From a bacterium (GTDB lineage Bacteria; Bacteroidota; Bacteroidia; B-17B0; Aurantibacillaceae), in assembly GCA_029945625.1 (NCBI GenBank), contig JAQSCW010000016.1, forward strand, positions 1-35,009: a stretch of 35,009 nucleotides of DNA, written 5' to 3'. How positions within the stretch are numbered: position 1 is the stretch's first letter; the number at the start of each line of letters is the position of its first letter. A program made the translations under genes and the position numbers. Below the pieces are notes generated by a model. It searched no databases. It saw only the letters and a program-made list of their open reading frames with translations, and had not been told where the DNA came from. Shown here one piece after another: positions 1 to 10,500 of this stretch.

Positions 1-3000
1 GTTGTTGCTGAACAACCGTTTGCATCCGTAACGACATAAGTATAAGTTCCGGCAGAAATCGTAAAGACTCCAGTGCCTGTGTAGGCTCCGGTGCCGCCTG
101 TCGCGGTAACAGAGACTGTGGTAGAACCACCGTTACATAAAAAGTTTCCTGCAGTTGCATTAGAAACTAATAAAGAAGGTTGTGTGTTTGTAAAGCTGAC
201 AACCGTTGTATTACCATTTGCATCAGTAATCAAATACGTATGTGTTCCGGCTGAAACCGTATATACTCCGGTTCCGGTATAAGGACCAACACCGCCTGTT
301 GCATTTACAGTTGCTGTGGTGGTTCCGCCATTACATAAAATACTACCGGTACTGGATGTTCCTACTAAAGGAGCAGGTTGTGTCAGATTATATGTTCCTG
401 TTGACGTACAACCATTTGCATCAGTCACCAAATAGGTATGGGTACCTGCGGTCATAGTGAAAGTTCCTGTTCCTGTATAAGGACCTGTACCACCTGTTGC
501 TGTAATGCTCACTGTGGTAGCACAACCATTACAAAGAATGGTTCCTGTATTTGATGTGGCGATAAGCACCGAAGGCTGGGTCACTGTGCAACTTACAATT
601 GCAGTACAACCATTGGCATCGCTTACCTGATAAGAATATGTTCCGGCACTTACTGAGAAAGCTCCTGTTCCTGTATAAGGACTGGTTCCCCCCGACGCAC
701 TAACTGTCACAGTGGTTAAACCTCCGTTACAAAGAACACTGCCAACACTTGTTGCAGCGCTTAGTGAAGAAGGTTGTGTGATCGTAAAGCTCACAACAGT
801 TGTATTGCCATTTGCATCAGTAATCAAATAAGTATGTGTGCCGGCTGATACGGTATAAATTCCTGTTCCTGTATAAGGACCAACTCCCCCTGTTGCACTC
901 ACTGTTGCGGTAGTTGTACCACCTTGGCATAAAATACTTCCTGTTGATGATGATCCAACCAATGGAGCAGGTTGCGAAAGGTTATAAGTTCCTGTAGAGG
1001 TACAACCATGTGCATCACTCACCAAATAAGTATGTGTGCCTGCGGTCATAGTGAAAGTTCCTGTTCCTGTATAAGGACCTGTACCACCTGTTGCTGTAAT
1101 ACTCACTGTGGTAGCACAGCCATTACAAAGAATGGTTCCTGTATTTGAACTACTAGTAAGCAAAGAAGGTTGGGTTAATGTAAATCCTGTTGATCCTGAA
1201 CAACCATTGGCATCGGTCACAGTATAATTGTGAGGGCCTGCGCTAATCGTAAATACTCCTGTTCCAACATAAGGACTGCTTCCGTCTGAAGCGGTAACAG
1301 CACAGGTAGCCGAGCCGCCATTACAGAGAATGCTTCCGGAGGTGGAACTGATCGCAGGAGCTGAATTAATAATCACACTCAGCATGTTCGATTCTCCCAC
1401 ATAAGATGTACATCCACTTCTTCTTGCACATCTCAAATAATAAGTTGTTACAGTCACACATCCCGGAGCAAAGGTAGGGCTATTGGTTCCGGGAATTCCC
1501 ACCCATCCATTACTTCCGTTATTGGGGAAATTGGGTTGTGAATTTTTGATCCAGATATATTGTATAGTTCCTAAACCACCTATCGGCAGAGAATTGCTTC
1601 CGAATGCGACGCCGCAAACCGGGCCGCAATTTGCCGTAGAACCACTGATGGCGCCTCCACTGGTCACATTGCAACAAGGGGTAATGTTAATTGAGGTATT
1701 GGCACTTGCCATACATTCGTTGGCATCATAAACTGTCACGCTGTAACTACCTGCTGCAAGTCCACCAAGGGTGTTAGTTGTGGCGCTGGTATTCCACGAA
1801 TAAGAATAAAGTCCTGTGCCGCCTGAGGCGGATACTGTAGCAGAACCTAAATTATTGTTGCTGCAACTTCCATTTGTATGCGAAATTGTGGCTGTTAGTA
1901 AGGATGGTTGAGTAATGACAATGCTTGCGGTAGAAGAACAACCGTTAGCATCTGTTACGGGATACGTATGCGTACCTGCACTAACGGCAAAAATACCGGT
2001 GCCGGTAAAGGGACTTGTTCCCGAACTTGCCGAAACATTTACCGTAGTGGTTCCACCATTACATAAGATTGTTCCTGCTGAAGTACTCAATACTAGTGCT
2101 GAAGGCTGAGTCAGAGAAAAGCCGGTTGAAGCAGAGCATCCGTTCACATCCGTAACAGTATAAGAGTGAGGTCCTGCGTTTACGGTAAAAATTCCGACGC
2201 CACTGTAAGGACTTGATCCACCTGAAGCAGAAACTGTAGCACTACTTGCTGCGCCATTACATGAAATGCTTGCTGCCGCCGAAGTGACTAGCAGTAATGA
2301 AGGCTGAGTCAAGGTAAAACCAGTTAAGGCCGAACAACCGTTTGCATCCGTTACAGTGTAAGAATGTGGTCCGGCAGATACTGTGAAAATTCCTGCACCA
2401 CCATAGGGGCTTGATCCACCTGAAGCAAGTACCGTGGCGTTAGTTGTTCCTCCGATACAGCTAATACTCCCTGAAGAAGAACTTGCTATTAGCATGGATG
2501 GCTGAGTTAATGTAAAACCGGTCGAAGCCAAACAACCATTGGCATCTGCAACAGTATAAGAATGTGGTCCTGCATTTACAGTAAAAACACCTGTTCCGCT
2601 ATAAGGAGTGGTACCACCATTTCCACTGAGGGTAAAAGTTGTTGAACCATTGTTGCAAAGAATTGTTCCGGGTAAAGAATTGGCAGTAAAAGCGGTTGGC
2701 GCAGTAAGTGTAACAACTGCAAGGCCGGTGCAGCCAAGCGAATCCGTCACCATCCTGGTATAAGTTCCTGCGGTGACAGTAAATACTCCCGTTCCCGTAT
2801 ATGGGGCAAGTCCGCCCAAAGCAGATACCGTTAATGTGGTCGATCCTCCGTAGCAAGCAATAGTGCCTTTTGAAACCGTGATTGAAAGTGAGGAAGGCGC
2901 AGTAAACGAACGATTGATACTAACTGTACAACCATGAGCATCTGTTACCAAATAAGAATGTGTGCCAACGGATGCAGTATAAGTACCTGTTCCGGCGTAT

Positions 3001-4862
3001 GGAGCAGTGCCACCTGAAGCAGAAATAGAAATCGTTCCTGCGCCGGAACAATTTAAAACACCTCCGCTTGAACTTGGCACTAATGAAGAGGGTTGAGTCA
3101 CGGTATAACTATGTATCGAAATAACAGAAATGGAAGAGGAAGAACTGCTACCGCCGCAATCATCATCATCGTCGTCATCTTCGTCATCATCATCGTCGTC
3201 ATCATCGTGGTCATCATCTTCTCTGCCGGATAAACGACAAGAAGATTTGCAACCACGTGTGTCAGTCACCTGATACGTATGAGTTCCTGCTGAAACTGTA
3301 AATACACCAATTCCGGAATAGGGTCCTGTGCCACCTGAAGCGCTGATGGTTGCAGTAGTAGAACCACCATAACACAGGATCGTTCCCGTTGTAACACTCG
3401 TTGTTAAGCCCGCCGGTGCAGTTACGGTGCGAATTGCATAAGCAGTGCAGCCACGTGAGTCGGTCACTACTTTGGTATAAGTGCCGGCAGTAACAGTAAA
3501 TATACCGGTTCCTGAATAAGGAGCAATTCCGCCAGTGGCTGTTACTGCCAGAGTGGTTGCCCCGCCATGGCACAAGATCGAACCTGTAGAAATACTAACC
3601 GAAAGCGACGAAGGAGCTGTGAAGGTGCGACTGGTATTTCCGCTACAACCATTGGCATCTGTCACAAAATAGGAGTAGGTGCCCACCGAAGTAGAAAACG
3701 TGCCGGTTCCGGTGTAAGGCGCAGTACCACCTGAAGCTGTGATTGAAACGCTGCCTATGCCATTGCAATTAAGCACGCCGCAGGTTGAATTTACCAGCAA
3801 CGCAGGCGGCTGAGTTACTGTGTATCCATTGCTGGAATTATGACTGCAACCCCCACCCGAAGAACCTGATGTGGAAACGCAGCCGCGAGAATCAGTAACC
3901 AGATAGGTATGAGAACCCGCACTAACTGTAAAGACGCCTGTTCCCATATAAGGAGCAGTGCCGCCCGAAGCTGTAATGGTAGCAGTGGTAAAACCGCCAT
4001 AACATGAAATGCTGCCGATAGAAACGGTAGTTAAGATGGAATTAGGTTGCGTTAAAGTAAATCCGGTGCTGGCAGTGCAACCATTGGCGGCAGTAACAGT
4101 GTAGTTATGAGGACCAACGCCCACAGTATAAACACCAGTTCCGCTATAGGGTCCGCTACCACCTGAAGCAGTTATGGTTGCGGTTGTAGTACCGCCATTA
4201 CAGCGAATGCTGCCTGCAACAGCCGTTGCAGTCACATTGCACGCAGCAGAACAAGCTAAAAAACCATCATTACTAGTGCCATTATCGTAATTTTCGTTGA
4301 TGCTGGTTGCTGCAGCATTAATTTGACTAAAACTGTATGCTGTTGAACAACCACCAATAACAGAATTGGCCAAACTCAAAAAAGCACCAACAGTCATGTT
4401 CGAAAAAGTACCTGTGGTGATTGAATAATTTAGCAACGGAATGCCGGAAGAGGAAAACCCCGGATCACTCGCGTCAAATGCCGTGTTTAATGTCAAAGCA
4501 ACCAACTGACCTGCCAGTACATTGCTATATCCCGATCCCGGGTTGGTAAGTGTGCCGGTTGGCAAAGAGGTTGCGGTACTTCCCGATGGTAGAAACGCAA
4601 TAACGGCAGCAGGAGAAGTTAACTTCAATTTTTTTGTACCACAACCTATCGTTAGGCCGCTAGGGAAAACGGTGCCAAAATGCGCTGAAAGATACGAACT
4701 GTTTGGGTTGCTGCAATTCGAAACACCCCAGCCGCCCTGTGTCAGTGTTTTCCCCTGACACGGATCAACGCTATGATTGGTGCAAGAGGACTGTGCCGAA
4801 ACAAGATTAGTTGCGAAAACCAGAACAAAAACGAAAACACTTATTCTCCTATACACCTTCAA
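1..4862 (-). CDS. Giant SprB-repeat cell-surface protein, 3' end outside window
   Basis: Large secreted adhesin-like protein. The frame is open for 1,620 codons from 4862 to the left edge, so any C-terminal sorting domain lies outside. A signal peptide of about 24 residues opens it (basic KVYRR, hydrophobic VFVFVLVFATNL, end VSAQ). Residues 25 to about 200 form an N-terminal domain starting near LTQGGWG, a type I associate with Bacteroidota surface proteins. From about residue 205 come about 18 modules of 62-66 residues with the cores ILCNGG, GGTGPYTGTG, TDANGC and a closing TLTQP, matching the SprB repeat; one divergent module lies near 1800 and an Ig-like stretch near 1390-1700. No ATG fits the start: TTG at 4862 or GTG at 4856 are the options, both just downstream of a plausible promoter. 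SprB of Flavobacterium is a gliding adhesin; gliding here is not shown, adhesion is inference. Confidence 0.9.
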   Translation of the reverse strand, partial: MKVYRRISVFVFVLVFATNLVSAQSSCTNHSVDPCQGKTLTQGGWGVSNCSNPNSSYLSAHFGTVFPSGLTIGCGTKKLKLTSPAAVIAFLPSGSTATSLPTGTLTNPGSGYSNVLAGQLVALTLNTAFDASDPGFSSSGIPLLNYSITTGTFSNMTVGAFLSLANSVIGGCSTAYSFSQINAAATSINENYDNGTSNDGFLACSAACNVTATAVAGSIRCNGGTTTATITASGGSGPYSGTGVYTVGVGPHNYTVTAANGCTASTGFTLTQPNSILTTVSIGSISCYGGFTTATITASGGTAPYMGTGVFTVSAGSHTYLVTDSRGCVSTSGSSGGGCSHNSSNGYTVTQPPALLVNSTCGVLNCNGIGSVSITASGGTAPYTGTGTFSTSVGTYSYFVTDANGCSGNTSRTFTAPSSLSVSISTGSILCHGGATTLAVTATGGIAPYSGTGIFTVTAGTYTKVVTDSRGCTAYAIRTVTAPAGLTTSVTTGTILCYGGSTTATISASGGTGPYSGIGVFTVSAGTHTYQVTDTRGCKSSCRLSGREDDDHDDDDDDDDEDDDDDDDCGGSSSSSSISVISIHSYTVTQPSSLVPSSSGGVLNCSGAGTISISASGGTAPYAGTGTYTASVGTHSYLVTDAHGCTVSINRSFTAPSSLSITVSKGTIACYGGSTTLTVSALGGLAPYTGTGVFTVTAGTYTRMVTDSLGCTGLAVVTLTAPTAFTANSLPGTILCNNGSTTFTLSGNGGTTPYSGTGVFTVNAGPHSYTVADANGCLASTGFTLTQPSMLIASSSSGSISCIGGTTNATVLASGGSSPYGGAGIFTVSAGPHSYTVTDANGCSALTGFTLTQPSLLLVTSAAASISCNGAASSATVSASGGSSPYSGVGIFTVNAGPHSYTVTDVNGCSASTGFSLTQPSALVLSTSAGTILCNGGTTTVNVSASSGTSPFTGTGIFAVSAGTHTYPVTDANGCSSTASIVITQPSLLTATISHTNGSCSNNNLGSATVSASGGTGLYSYSWNTSATTNTLGGLAAGSYSVTVYDANECMASANTSINITPCCNVTSGGAISGSTANCGPVCGVAFGSNSLPIGGLGTIQYIWIKNSQPNFPNNGSNGWVGIPGTNSPTFAPGCVTVTTYYLRCARRSGCTSYVGESNMLSVIINSAPAISSTSGSILCNGGSATCAVTASDGSSPYVGTGVFTISAGPHNYTVTDANGCSGSTGFTLTQPSLLTSSSNTGTILCNGCATTVSITATGGTGPYTGTGTFTMTAGTHTYLVSDAHGCTSTGTYNLSQPAPLVGSSSTGSILCQGGTTTATVSATGGVGPYTGTGIYTVSAGTHTYLITDANGNTTVVSFTITQPSSLSAATSVGSVLCNGGLTTVTVSASGGTSPYTGTGAFSVSAGTYSYQVSDANGCTAIVSCTVTQPSVLIATSNTGTILCNGCATTVSITATGGTGPYTGTGTFTMTAGTHTYLVTDANGCTSTGTYNLTQPAPLVGTSSTGSILCNGGTTTATVNATGGVGPYTGTGVYTVSAGTHTYLITDANGNTTVVSFTNTQPSLLVSNATAGNFLCNGGSTTVSVTATGGTGAYTGTGVFTISAGTYTYVVTDANGCSAT
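181..1184 (-). repeat. 594-bp higher-order duplication of SprB modules
   Basis: Positions 181-590 and 775-1184 are close copies offset by 594 bp (198 codons, three modules). Two neighbouring modules are nearly identical between the copies; the third is more diverged. The offset is a multiple of three, so the duplication kept the frame. Confidence 0.8.
3159..3221 (-). other. Poly-aspartate insert inside the SprB-repeat protein
   Basis: Twenty-one codons (residues about 548-568) encode 18 Asp, 2 Glu and 1 His, all Asp by mixed GAT/GAC. The tract sits right after the conserved end (DTRGC) of one SprB module, followed by a Cys-Gly-Gly and serine run. A much shorter Ser/Gly/Cys/His insert sits at the same place in another module (near 3835-3870). 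Confidence 0.9.
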
Positions 4863-5624
4863 TTTTTTATTAACACGTAAGTGGCTTACTAATATATAAC
4901 TTTTTTTTTGATCTGCAAAAACCTGCCTCCTAGTCCTATCAAGGACTTCCATCTTTTTTAGCTCCTAAAATTCAGTGTGCAAATTCCCTAAAAATCTCTA
5001 AAAATCAAATCACGTGCCCGCAAACACTGGTAAATTCGATGTTCCACGCCATTTTAGTCGAACATTTTGAGGTTTTCGTCGATACTTTCATCAATTTTGT
5101 CGTTTGCTTTATATCCTTGTTTTACTCCTTTAAGGCGATTGGGGTTTCGCTAAGATATTAGCAGGTAATTAACATTTAACTATTTGATTATCTGTAACTT
5201 ATATTGCTTTGTGAATTGTTATTAACATAGATTGGCTTAACCCACTCATTATTCTTTGTTGCGCAGGTCCTGTGTGGTATCTGTCAGCAAAGTAGGCGCT
5301 CTTAAAAACTACCACCCAAAAGGTATTTTCCGCAATATTTTCATTCAGGTTTTTGACTCCGAAAAGTTAGTTACCAGAATCTACTCGTACAAAAGATCAT
5401 ACTAGTTGTGTTCCCAAAATAATTTTTTTTTTAATTTCAGTGCTAACTCACAGGTTCTCGTGGTTTGTTCATTTCTCCGTTTAATCCTTTAACAAAAACC
5501 GGTTGAAAGAAATACAACGTTGTTGAATATTGTGTCTCTGCAATCCTTAACTTGATTGGTTTATTAGGCAATAGTATGATAAACAATTTCTTAAACTCCA
5601 TTCTCCCTCACAACTCATTTTTTT
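4863..5624. other. Intergenic gap, 0.76 kb, between divergent surface-protein genes
   Basis: Apart from the promoter at 4889-4919, nothing recognisable was seen: no convincing open frame, no strong hairpin, no match to the intergenic repeat families found further right. The DNA is AT-rich, and regulation of both flanking genes could sit here. Confidence 0.5.
4889..4919 (-). promoter_or_regulatory. Likely Bacteroidota-type promoter of the SprB-repeat gene
   Basis: Read on the minus strand, TTTG (4919-4916) is followed after exactly 19 nt by TATATTAG (4896-4889). This fits the -33/-7 pattern TTTG-N19-TAnnTTTG with one mismatch. It predicts a transcript start near 4883 and a leader of about 20 nt, which supports the TTG or GTG start near 4860. 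Confidence 0.45.
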
Positions 5625-7280
5625 ATGAAGATCCTCTTTAGAAATAAAAACCTCCATACCTGCCTTGTGATTCTTTTTTTGATCTGGAACACCTATGCTT
5701 CTTCCCAAAATCAAGCCTGGCAATGGGCAAGAAGCGTTGAGGGTTCGGGTGACGAAAGTGTAACGGGCATGGCAACCGACGCTCAAGGAAATGTTTATGC
5801 AACCGGATTCTTTTACGGTTCTACCCTGGCCGTTGGAACTACCACCTTGGTAAACGCAGGGAACTACGATTTTTTTGTCATCAAATTCGATCCCTCAGGA
5901 AATCTACTTTGGGCCAGAAGTGGTGGAGGAATTTACGACGAAGTGGGAATGGGCATAACCACCGACGGCTCCGGCAACGCGTATGTGACCGGTTACTTAT
6001 ACAGTCCCACCATGGTAGTGGGAAATTTTACCGTAACAAATGCGGGGGTTGGGGACATGTTTGCGATAAAATATAACAGTGCAGGTACTGAGATGTGGGC
6101 GAATGGAATTGGTGGCAGCGGTGAAGATAATGGAACCGCCATTGCGTGCGATCCTTCAGGCAATCTGCTAGTCACAGGATTCTTTAAGAGTGCAACGCTG
6201 GTAATTGGCACCTCCACGCTTACAAAATCGGTGGGTGAAGATCTCTGTGTGATTAAGCTGGATAGCTCAGGTAATCCTCTCTGGGCCGAAGGTTTTGAAG
6301 GAACAGGAAACGACAGGGGAAATGGTATCAGCAGCGATAGCGATGGAAATATTCTTGTCACCGGACAACAAGGTGGGGCTATGCTAATTCTGGGTTCCGA
6401 TACTTTACTAAATTCAGGGAGCAGTGATGCCTTTCTTACAAAATTAACTAGCAGCGGTACTGTTTTATGGTCACGCAGCATGGGTGGGTTGTATAATGAT
6501 TTTGGCAATAGCGTCACCACCGATTTCTCGGGAAACGTAGTGGTAACAGGTACGTTCAACAGTCCAACCTTAAGTGTTTCCTCCAATTCACTCCTAAATA
6601 ATGGCGGGTTCGATTTTTTTGTCGCGAAATATAGCAGTACAGGAACGATTTTGTGGGCAAAAGTGGGGGGCGGAATTTTTGACGATACGGGTTATGGTAT
6701 CGCGACCAATTTTTTAGGGCATGTTTTTGTAACCGGCCATTTTCACAGCCCTTCTATCATTATAGGCTCAGATACACTTTTTGATGAGGGTATTGGCGAC
6801 CTGTATGTAGTGGGCTACGCGAGTAATGGAAATGAAATGTGGACCAAACATTTGGGAGGTACCGCCGATGATGGCAGCGGTGCTCTAACCTGCGACGACG
6901 CCGGAAACCTCCTCCTTGGCGGTTATTTTATTAGCCCCACAGTTTCTTGTCCCGAATTCACCTTAACAAATTCAGGCAATCAGGATTTATTGGTGGCGAA
7001 GTTAAAAATAGAATACAACTTCACGGGCATCCCGTTTTCAAAAGAAAATTCCCTGCTACGTATTTATCCAAACCCTTCTACAGGCGTGTTTCACATCGAG
7101 GCTGGACTGCTTGAGCCACTAAATGTGACGATTCTAAACGAACTCGGACAACCCGTTATTTATTCTTCAGTTAGTGACACCGACACCCGTATTGATCTCT
7201 CCGATCAGCCCCCGGGGATCTTTCTGGTGAAAATTAACGTGGGTGACAAATTCCTTATTTCAAGGTTAATTTTACGCTAA
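5625..7280 (+). CDS. Secreted SBBP-repeat beta-propeller protein with T9SS type A sorting domain
   Basis: Predicted extracellular or surface-attached protein of 551 aa. A signal peptide (CLVILFLIWNTYASSQ) covers about residues 13-28. Seven repeats follow, each starting at a Trp-centred motif (LLWARSGGG, EMWANGIGG, PLWAEGFEG, VLWSRSMGG, ILWAKVGGG, EMWTKHLGG) and carrying D..GN..VTG and a G.D.FV.K strand; this is the SBBP family, and seven copies suit one closed seven-bladed propeller. Residues about 478-551 form a type A T9SS sorting domain (RIYPNPSTG at its start, SRLILR at its end), the signal by which the outer-membrane type IX machinery recognises and anchors cargo. ATG at 5625 begins directly before the signal peptide. 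No enzymatic motif is visible; a binding role is inference. Confidence 0.9.
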   Translation: MKILFRNKNLHTCLVILFLIWNTYASSQNQAWQWARSVEGSGDESVTGMATDAQGNVYATGFFYGSTLAVGTTTLVNAGNYDFFVIKFDPSGNLLWARSGGGIYDEVGMGITTDGSGNAYVTGYLYSPTMVVGNFTVTNAGVGDMFAIKYNSAGTEMWANGIGGSGEDNGTAIACDPSGNLLVTGFFKSATLVIGTSTLTKSVGEDLCVIKLDSSGNPLWAEGFEGTGNDRGNGISSDSDGNILVTGQQGGAMLILGSDTLLNSGSSDAFLTKLTSSGTVLWSRSMGGLYNDFGNSVTTDFSGNVVVTGTFNSPTLSVSSNSLLNNGGFDFFVAKYSSTGTILWAKVGGGIFDDTGYGIATNFLGHVFVTGHFHSPSIIIGSDTLFDEGIGDLYVVGYASNGNEMWTKHLGGTADDGSGALTCDDAGNLLLGGYFISPTVSCPEFTLTNSGNQDLLVAKLKIEYNFTGIPFSKENSLLRIYPNPSTGVFHIEAGLLEPLNVTILNELGQPVIYSSVSDTDTRIDLSDQPPGIFLVKINVGDKFLISRLILR

Positions 7281-7545
7281 ATCATTCGTTTTTGCCCTGT
7301 TTTCGCCACTTTCCGCTGAAATAACCAAACCTTTTTTCAAAACTGTCGTATTAGAGGTAGATATGTATCCTAATTCAATTAGTGTAATGGAACTCCTTTC
7401 TATACAAATGAGTGTTGAGAAGTATGAGTCAAACTCTCAAAAGGGTAAGGCTTTAGCCATATTTTTAGTGCTGGGATCAAACGTCTTTATTGCAAGGCAC
7501 ACAAATGAAGCAATCGCATCGCACGTATATTAAAAATATTTTTTC

Positions 7546-10500
7546 ATGAGAACTATTTACAAGATCGTACTACTTCCTCTTCTTCTTTTCCTGATTCCCA
7601 ATCAGGGGTTTGCGACGCACATTGTTGGGGGTACTCTCACCTATACTTATAGCGGAGTAGGAAACACCTATTCGGTAACACTCATACTTTACCGCGATTG
7701 TGGCGCCGCTGTGGCATTTCCGGCATCGGCAGACATTACCGTACTTCAGGCTGATGGCACCTTGTTTTCGCCCGATCTTACATTTACACTGCCCGGAGGA
7801 GCTATTTCTGCGATCCCTCTTGTATTACCTCCCTGCGCCACTTCTCCAACGCCCGCGCCTTGTACACAACAACGCGTCTACACTGCAACAGTGAGTATTC
7901 CCGCTTCACCGGGTGGCGTGCATATGTATTTTTCAATTGGTAATAGAAATGCAGCGGCTGTAAATATTGTAAGCCCGCTTACCATGGGTGAAACCTTCTA
8001 TGCGTATATCCCCTGCTACAGAACTAAGTGGGCCGAAGATTTTAATCTCGCTAACGGAACAACTTCTGATGCAGGCCCAACTGCCTGGACCAGAACCTTG
8101 GGTACCACGGCGCCCACCTCGGCCCAGGTAAATCTGGGAGAGTTTGAAGTGGTTGGATCCAACAACGGTATGATGGTGTGGGCTTCTCAGGTGATCCCCA
8201 TTTCTACCTACACGAATGGCGTGAACTTGAGTGTGAATGTGGACAAGGCAGGGGCCAATTTTGGTAATCAAGACAGTCTCAAATTATTTTATGCCATCAA
8301 TGGTGGCGCAAAGGTGGCTTTCCCTGTAAATGGCAGCCTTGTGGGGAATTGGACCGGACCATTGTTTGCCAAGGCAACAGGATTAACGGGGACTAACATT
8401 CAGATCTTTGCCAGAACTAAATTCAACGCCAATAATAATTCCACCGGCAAGACCTATTATTTTGATATGGTATCGGTATATGATAATACCTTTCTCCCTA
8501 ACAGCAATCCCACCTTTGTGAATTTGCCACCTCTTCTTTTTTGCTCCAGCAATTCCTTTTCTTTTAGTCAGGGTGCAGTTGACCTTGATGGGGACTCGTT
8601 GGCGTACACCATGTACACCCCTTACACGTTTTCGCCCACCCCCAGCTTTCCCAACAACGTGGCCTCTATCCCCACAGTTACTTGGGCGGCGGGATATTCT
8701 GCCACCAGCCCTTTCAATTCGGGAGGACCTTCAGTTACCTTAAATCCCACCACCGGTGTGATGACAGGAGTTCAAAACGCCAATGGCGGAAGAGTATTTG
8801 GCGTAAAATGTGCCGAATATCGAAACGGTCTGCTCTTAAGCGAAACAGTGCGTGACTACGAAGTCACGGCGGTCACATGTCCGCCATTTGTTCCCTCTGC
8901 ACCCGGTACCACAGCCAATACACCTTTGTGTGCCGGTCAAAATCTTAATTTAACCGCCACCTTTAGTGCGGGCGCCACGTATAGTTGGACGGGACCGAAT
9001 GGTTTTACCTCTACTTCACAAAACCCGGGCATTGTTGGTACAAGTACCCTTGCTAGCGGCACCTACTCTTGTGCGGTAACGGTTGCCGGATGTACGGGAC
9101 CTCCGGGAACAGTTGTGGTAACCGTGAATCCAAATCCTGCAAGTCCGGTGGTGGCCGGCAACTCTCCTGTATGTTCGGGAACTACCTTAAGTTTAACAGC
9201 AGCCACAACGGCCGGCGCTACCTATAGTTGGGTCGGGCCGAACAGCTTCATATCGGCCGCGCAAAATCCAACGCTGGGTGGTGTTACATTAGCTGCGGCA
9301 GGAACCTATTCACTCATACAAACTGTTTTAGGGTGTACTAGCCCCAACTCCACAGTAACCATTGCGGTTAACCAAACACCGGTTGCGCCCACAGCCGGTG
9401 CCAATACACCCTTATGTCAGGGCACCACCCTCAACCTCAGCGCCACATTTTCAGCCGGCGCAACCTATAGTTGGACAGGGCCGAATAGCTTTACTGCCAA
9501 TACACAAAATCCGAGTCTGGGGACCGTACCTCTTGTCGGAGGCGGAATTTATTCGGTAGCAGCTACCATTGCAGGATGCCCGGGTCCGGCCGGCACCATA
9601 TCGGTAACCGTTATACCAACTCCTGCTGCCCCTGTTGCAGGTGGAACGAGTACTCTTTGTGAAGGACAGAATTTAAGTCTCACCGCTTCGTTTACAACAG
9701 GAGCCACTTACAATTGGGCAGGTCCGAACGGATTTACTTCTACAAATCAAAACCCAAGTATTGCAGGAATAACACTTGCAGGGTCGGGGATCTATTCCGT
9801 GAACGCTACCATTGGAGGTTGTGCCGGACCGAATGCTACTTTTCCGGTAACCGTTAATCCAATTCCCATTGCACCTACCGCAGGAGCCAATACGCCGCTT
9901 TGTGCGGGGCTCACCTTAAGTTTAACGTCCACTTTTTCTGCGGGCGCCACGTATTTATGGAGCGGACCAAACAGTTTTACGTCTAATGTTCAAAACCCCA
10001 CTCTGGCAGGGTCAACCCCCCTCGCCACCGGTCTCTATTCTGTTGCTGCAACCATATTAGGCTGTAGCGGTGTAATAGGAACCGTTAGCGTGAATGTAAG
10101 TATTCCCCCTTCGCCTCCTGTCAACGGCGCGAATACGCCCGTTTGCGTAGGCCAAACCTTAAGCCTTACAGCAACTTTTACGGCAGGATTGTCATACACC
10201 TGGGCCGGACCAAACGCTTTTAGTGCAAACACACAAAACACAAGTATAGCAGGCATCACGCTGGCCGGAAATGGCACCTATTCGGTTTTTGCAACAACCG
10301 CCGGTGGTTGTGCAGGCCCTATCAGCACCATTCCCGTAACCGTTAACCCTATTCCTGCCGCACCTACCGCGGGAGTGAACTCACCTATTTGTGCCGGACA
10401 GAATTTTAACTTCACGGCAGCTCCCGGAGGAGGAACTTTTAGTTGGTCGGGGCCGAATAGTTTTACCTCTAACGTTCAAAATCCGGCCATCGCAGGGGCT

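Noticed and set aside
2599-3573. Cys- and Trp-rich minus-strand frames in the SprB gene region
   Set aside because: They are one base out of the long open frame that runs from 4862 to the edge; the long frame has the SprB motifs.
1-4250. Regular ~190-bp repeats considered as a CRISPR-like or satellite array
   Set aside because: They are coding modules in one open frame, far too long and variable for CRISPR repeats.
5993-6586. 197-codon minus-strand frame inside the SBBP gene
   Set aside because: Antisense shadow of a repetitive coding region; no signal, start context or family match, while the plus strand reads as clear SBBP repeats.
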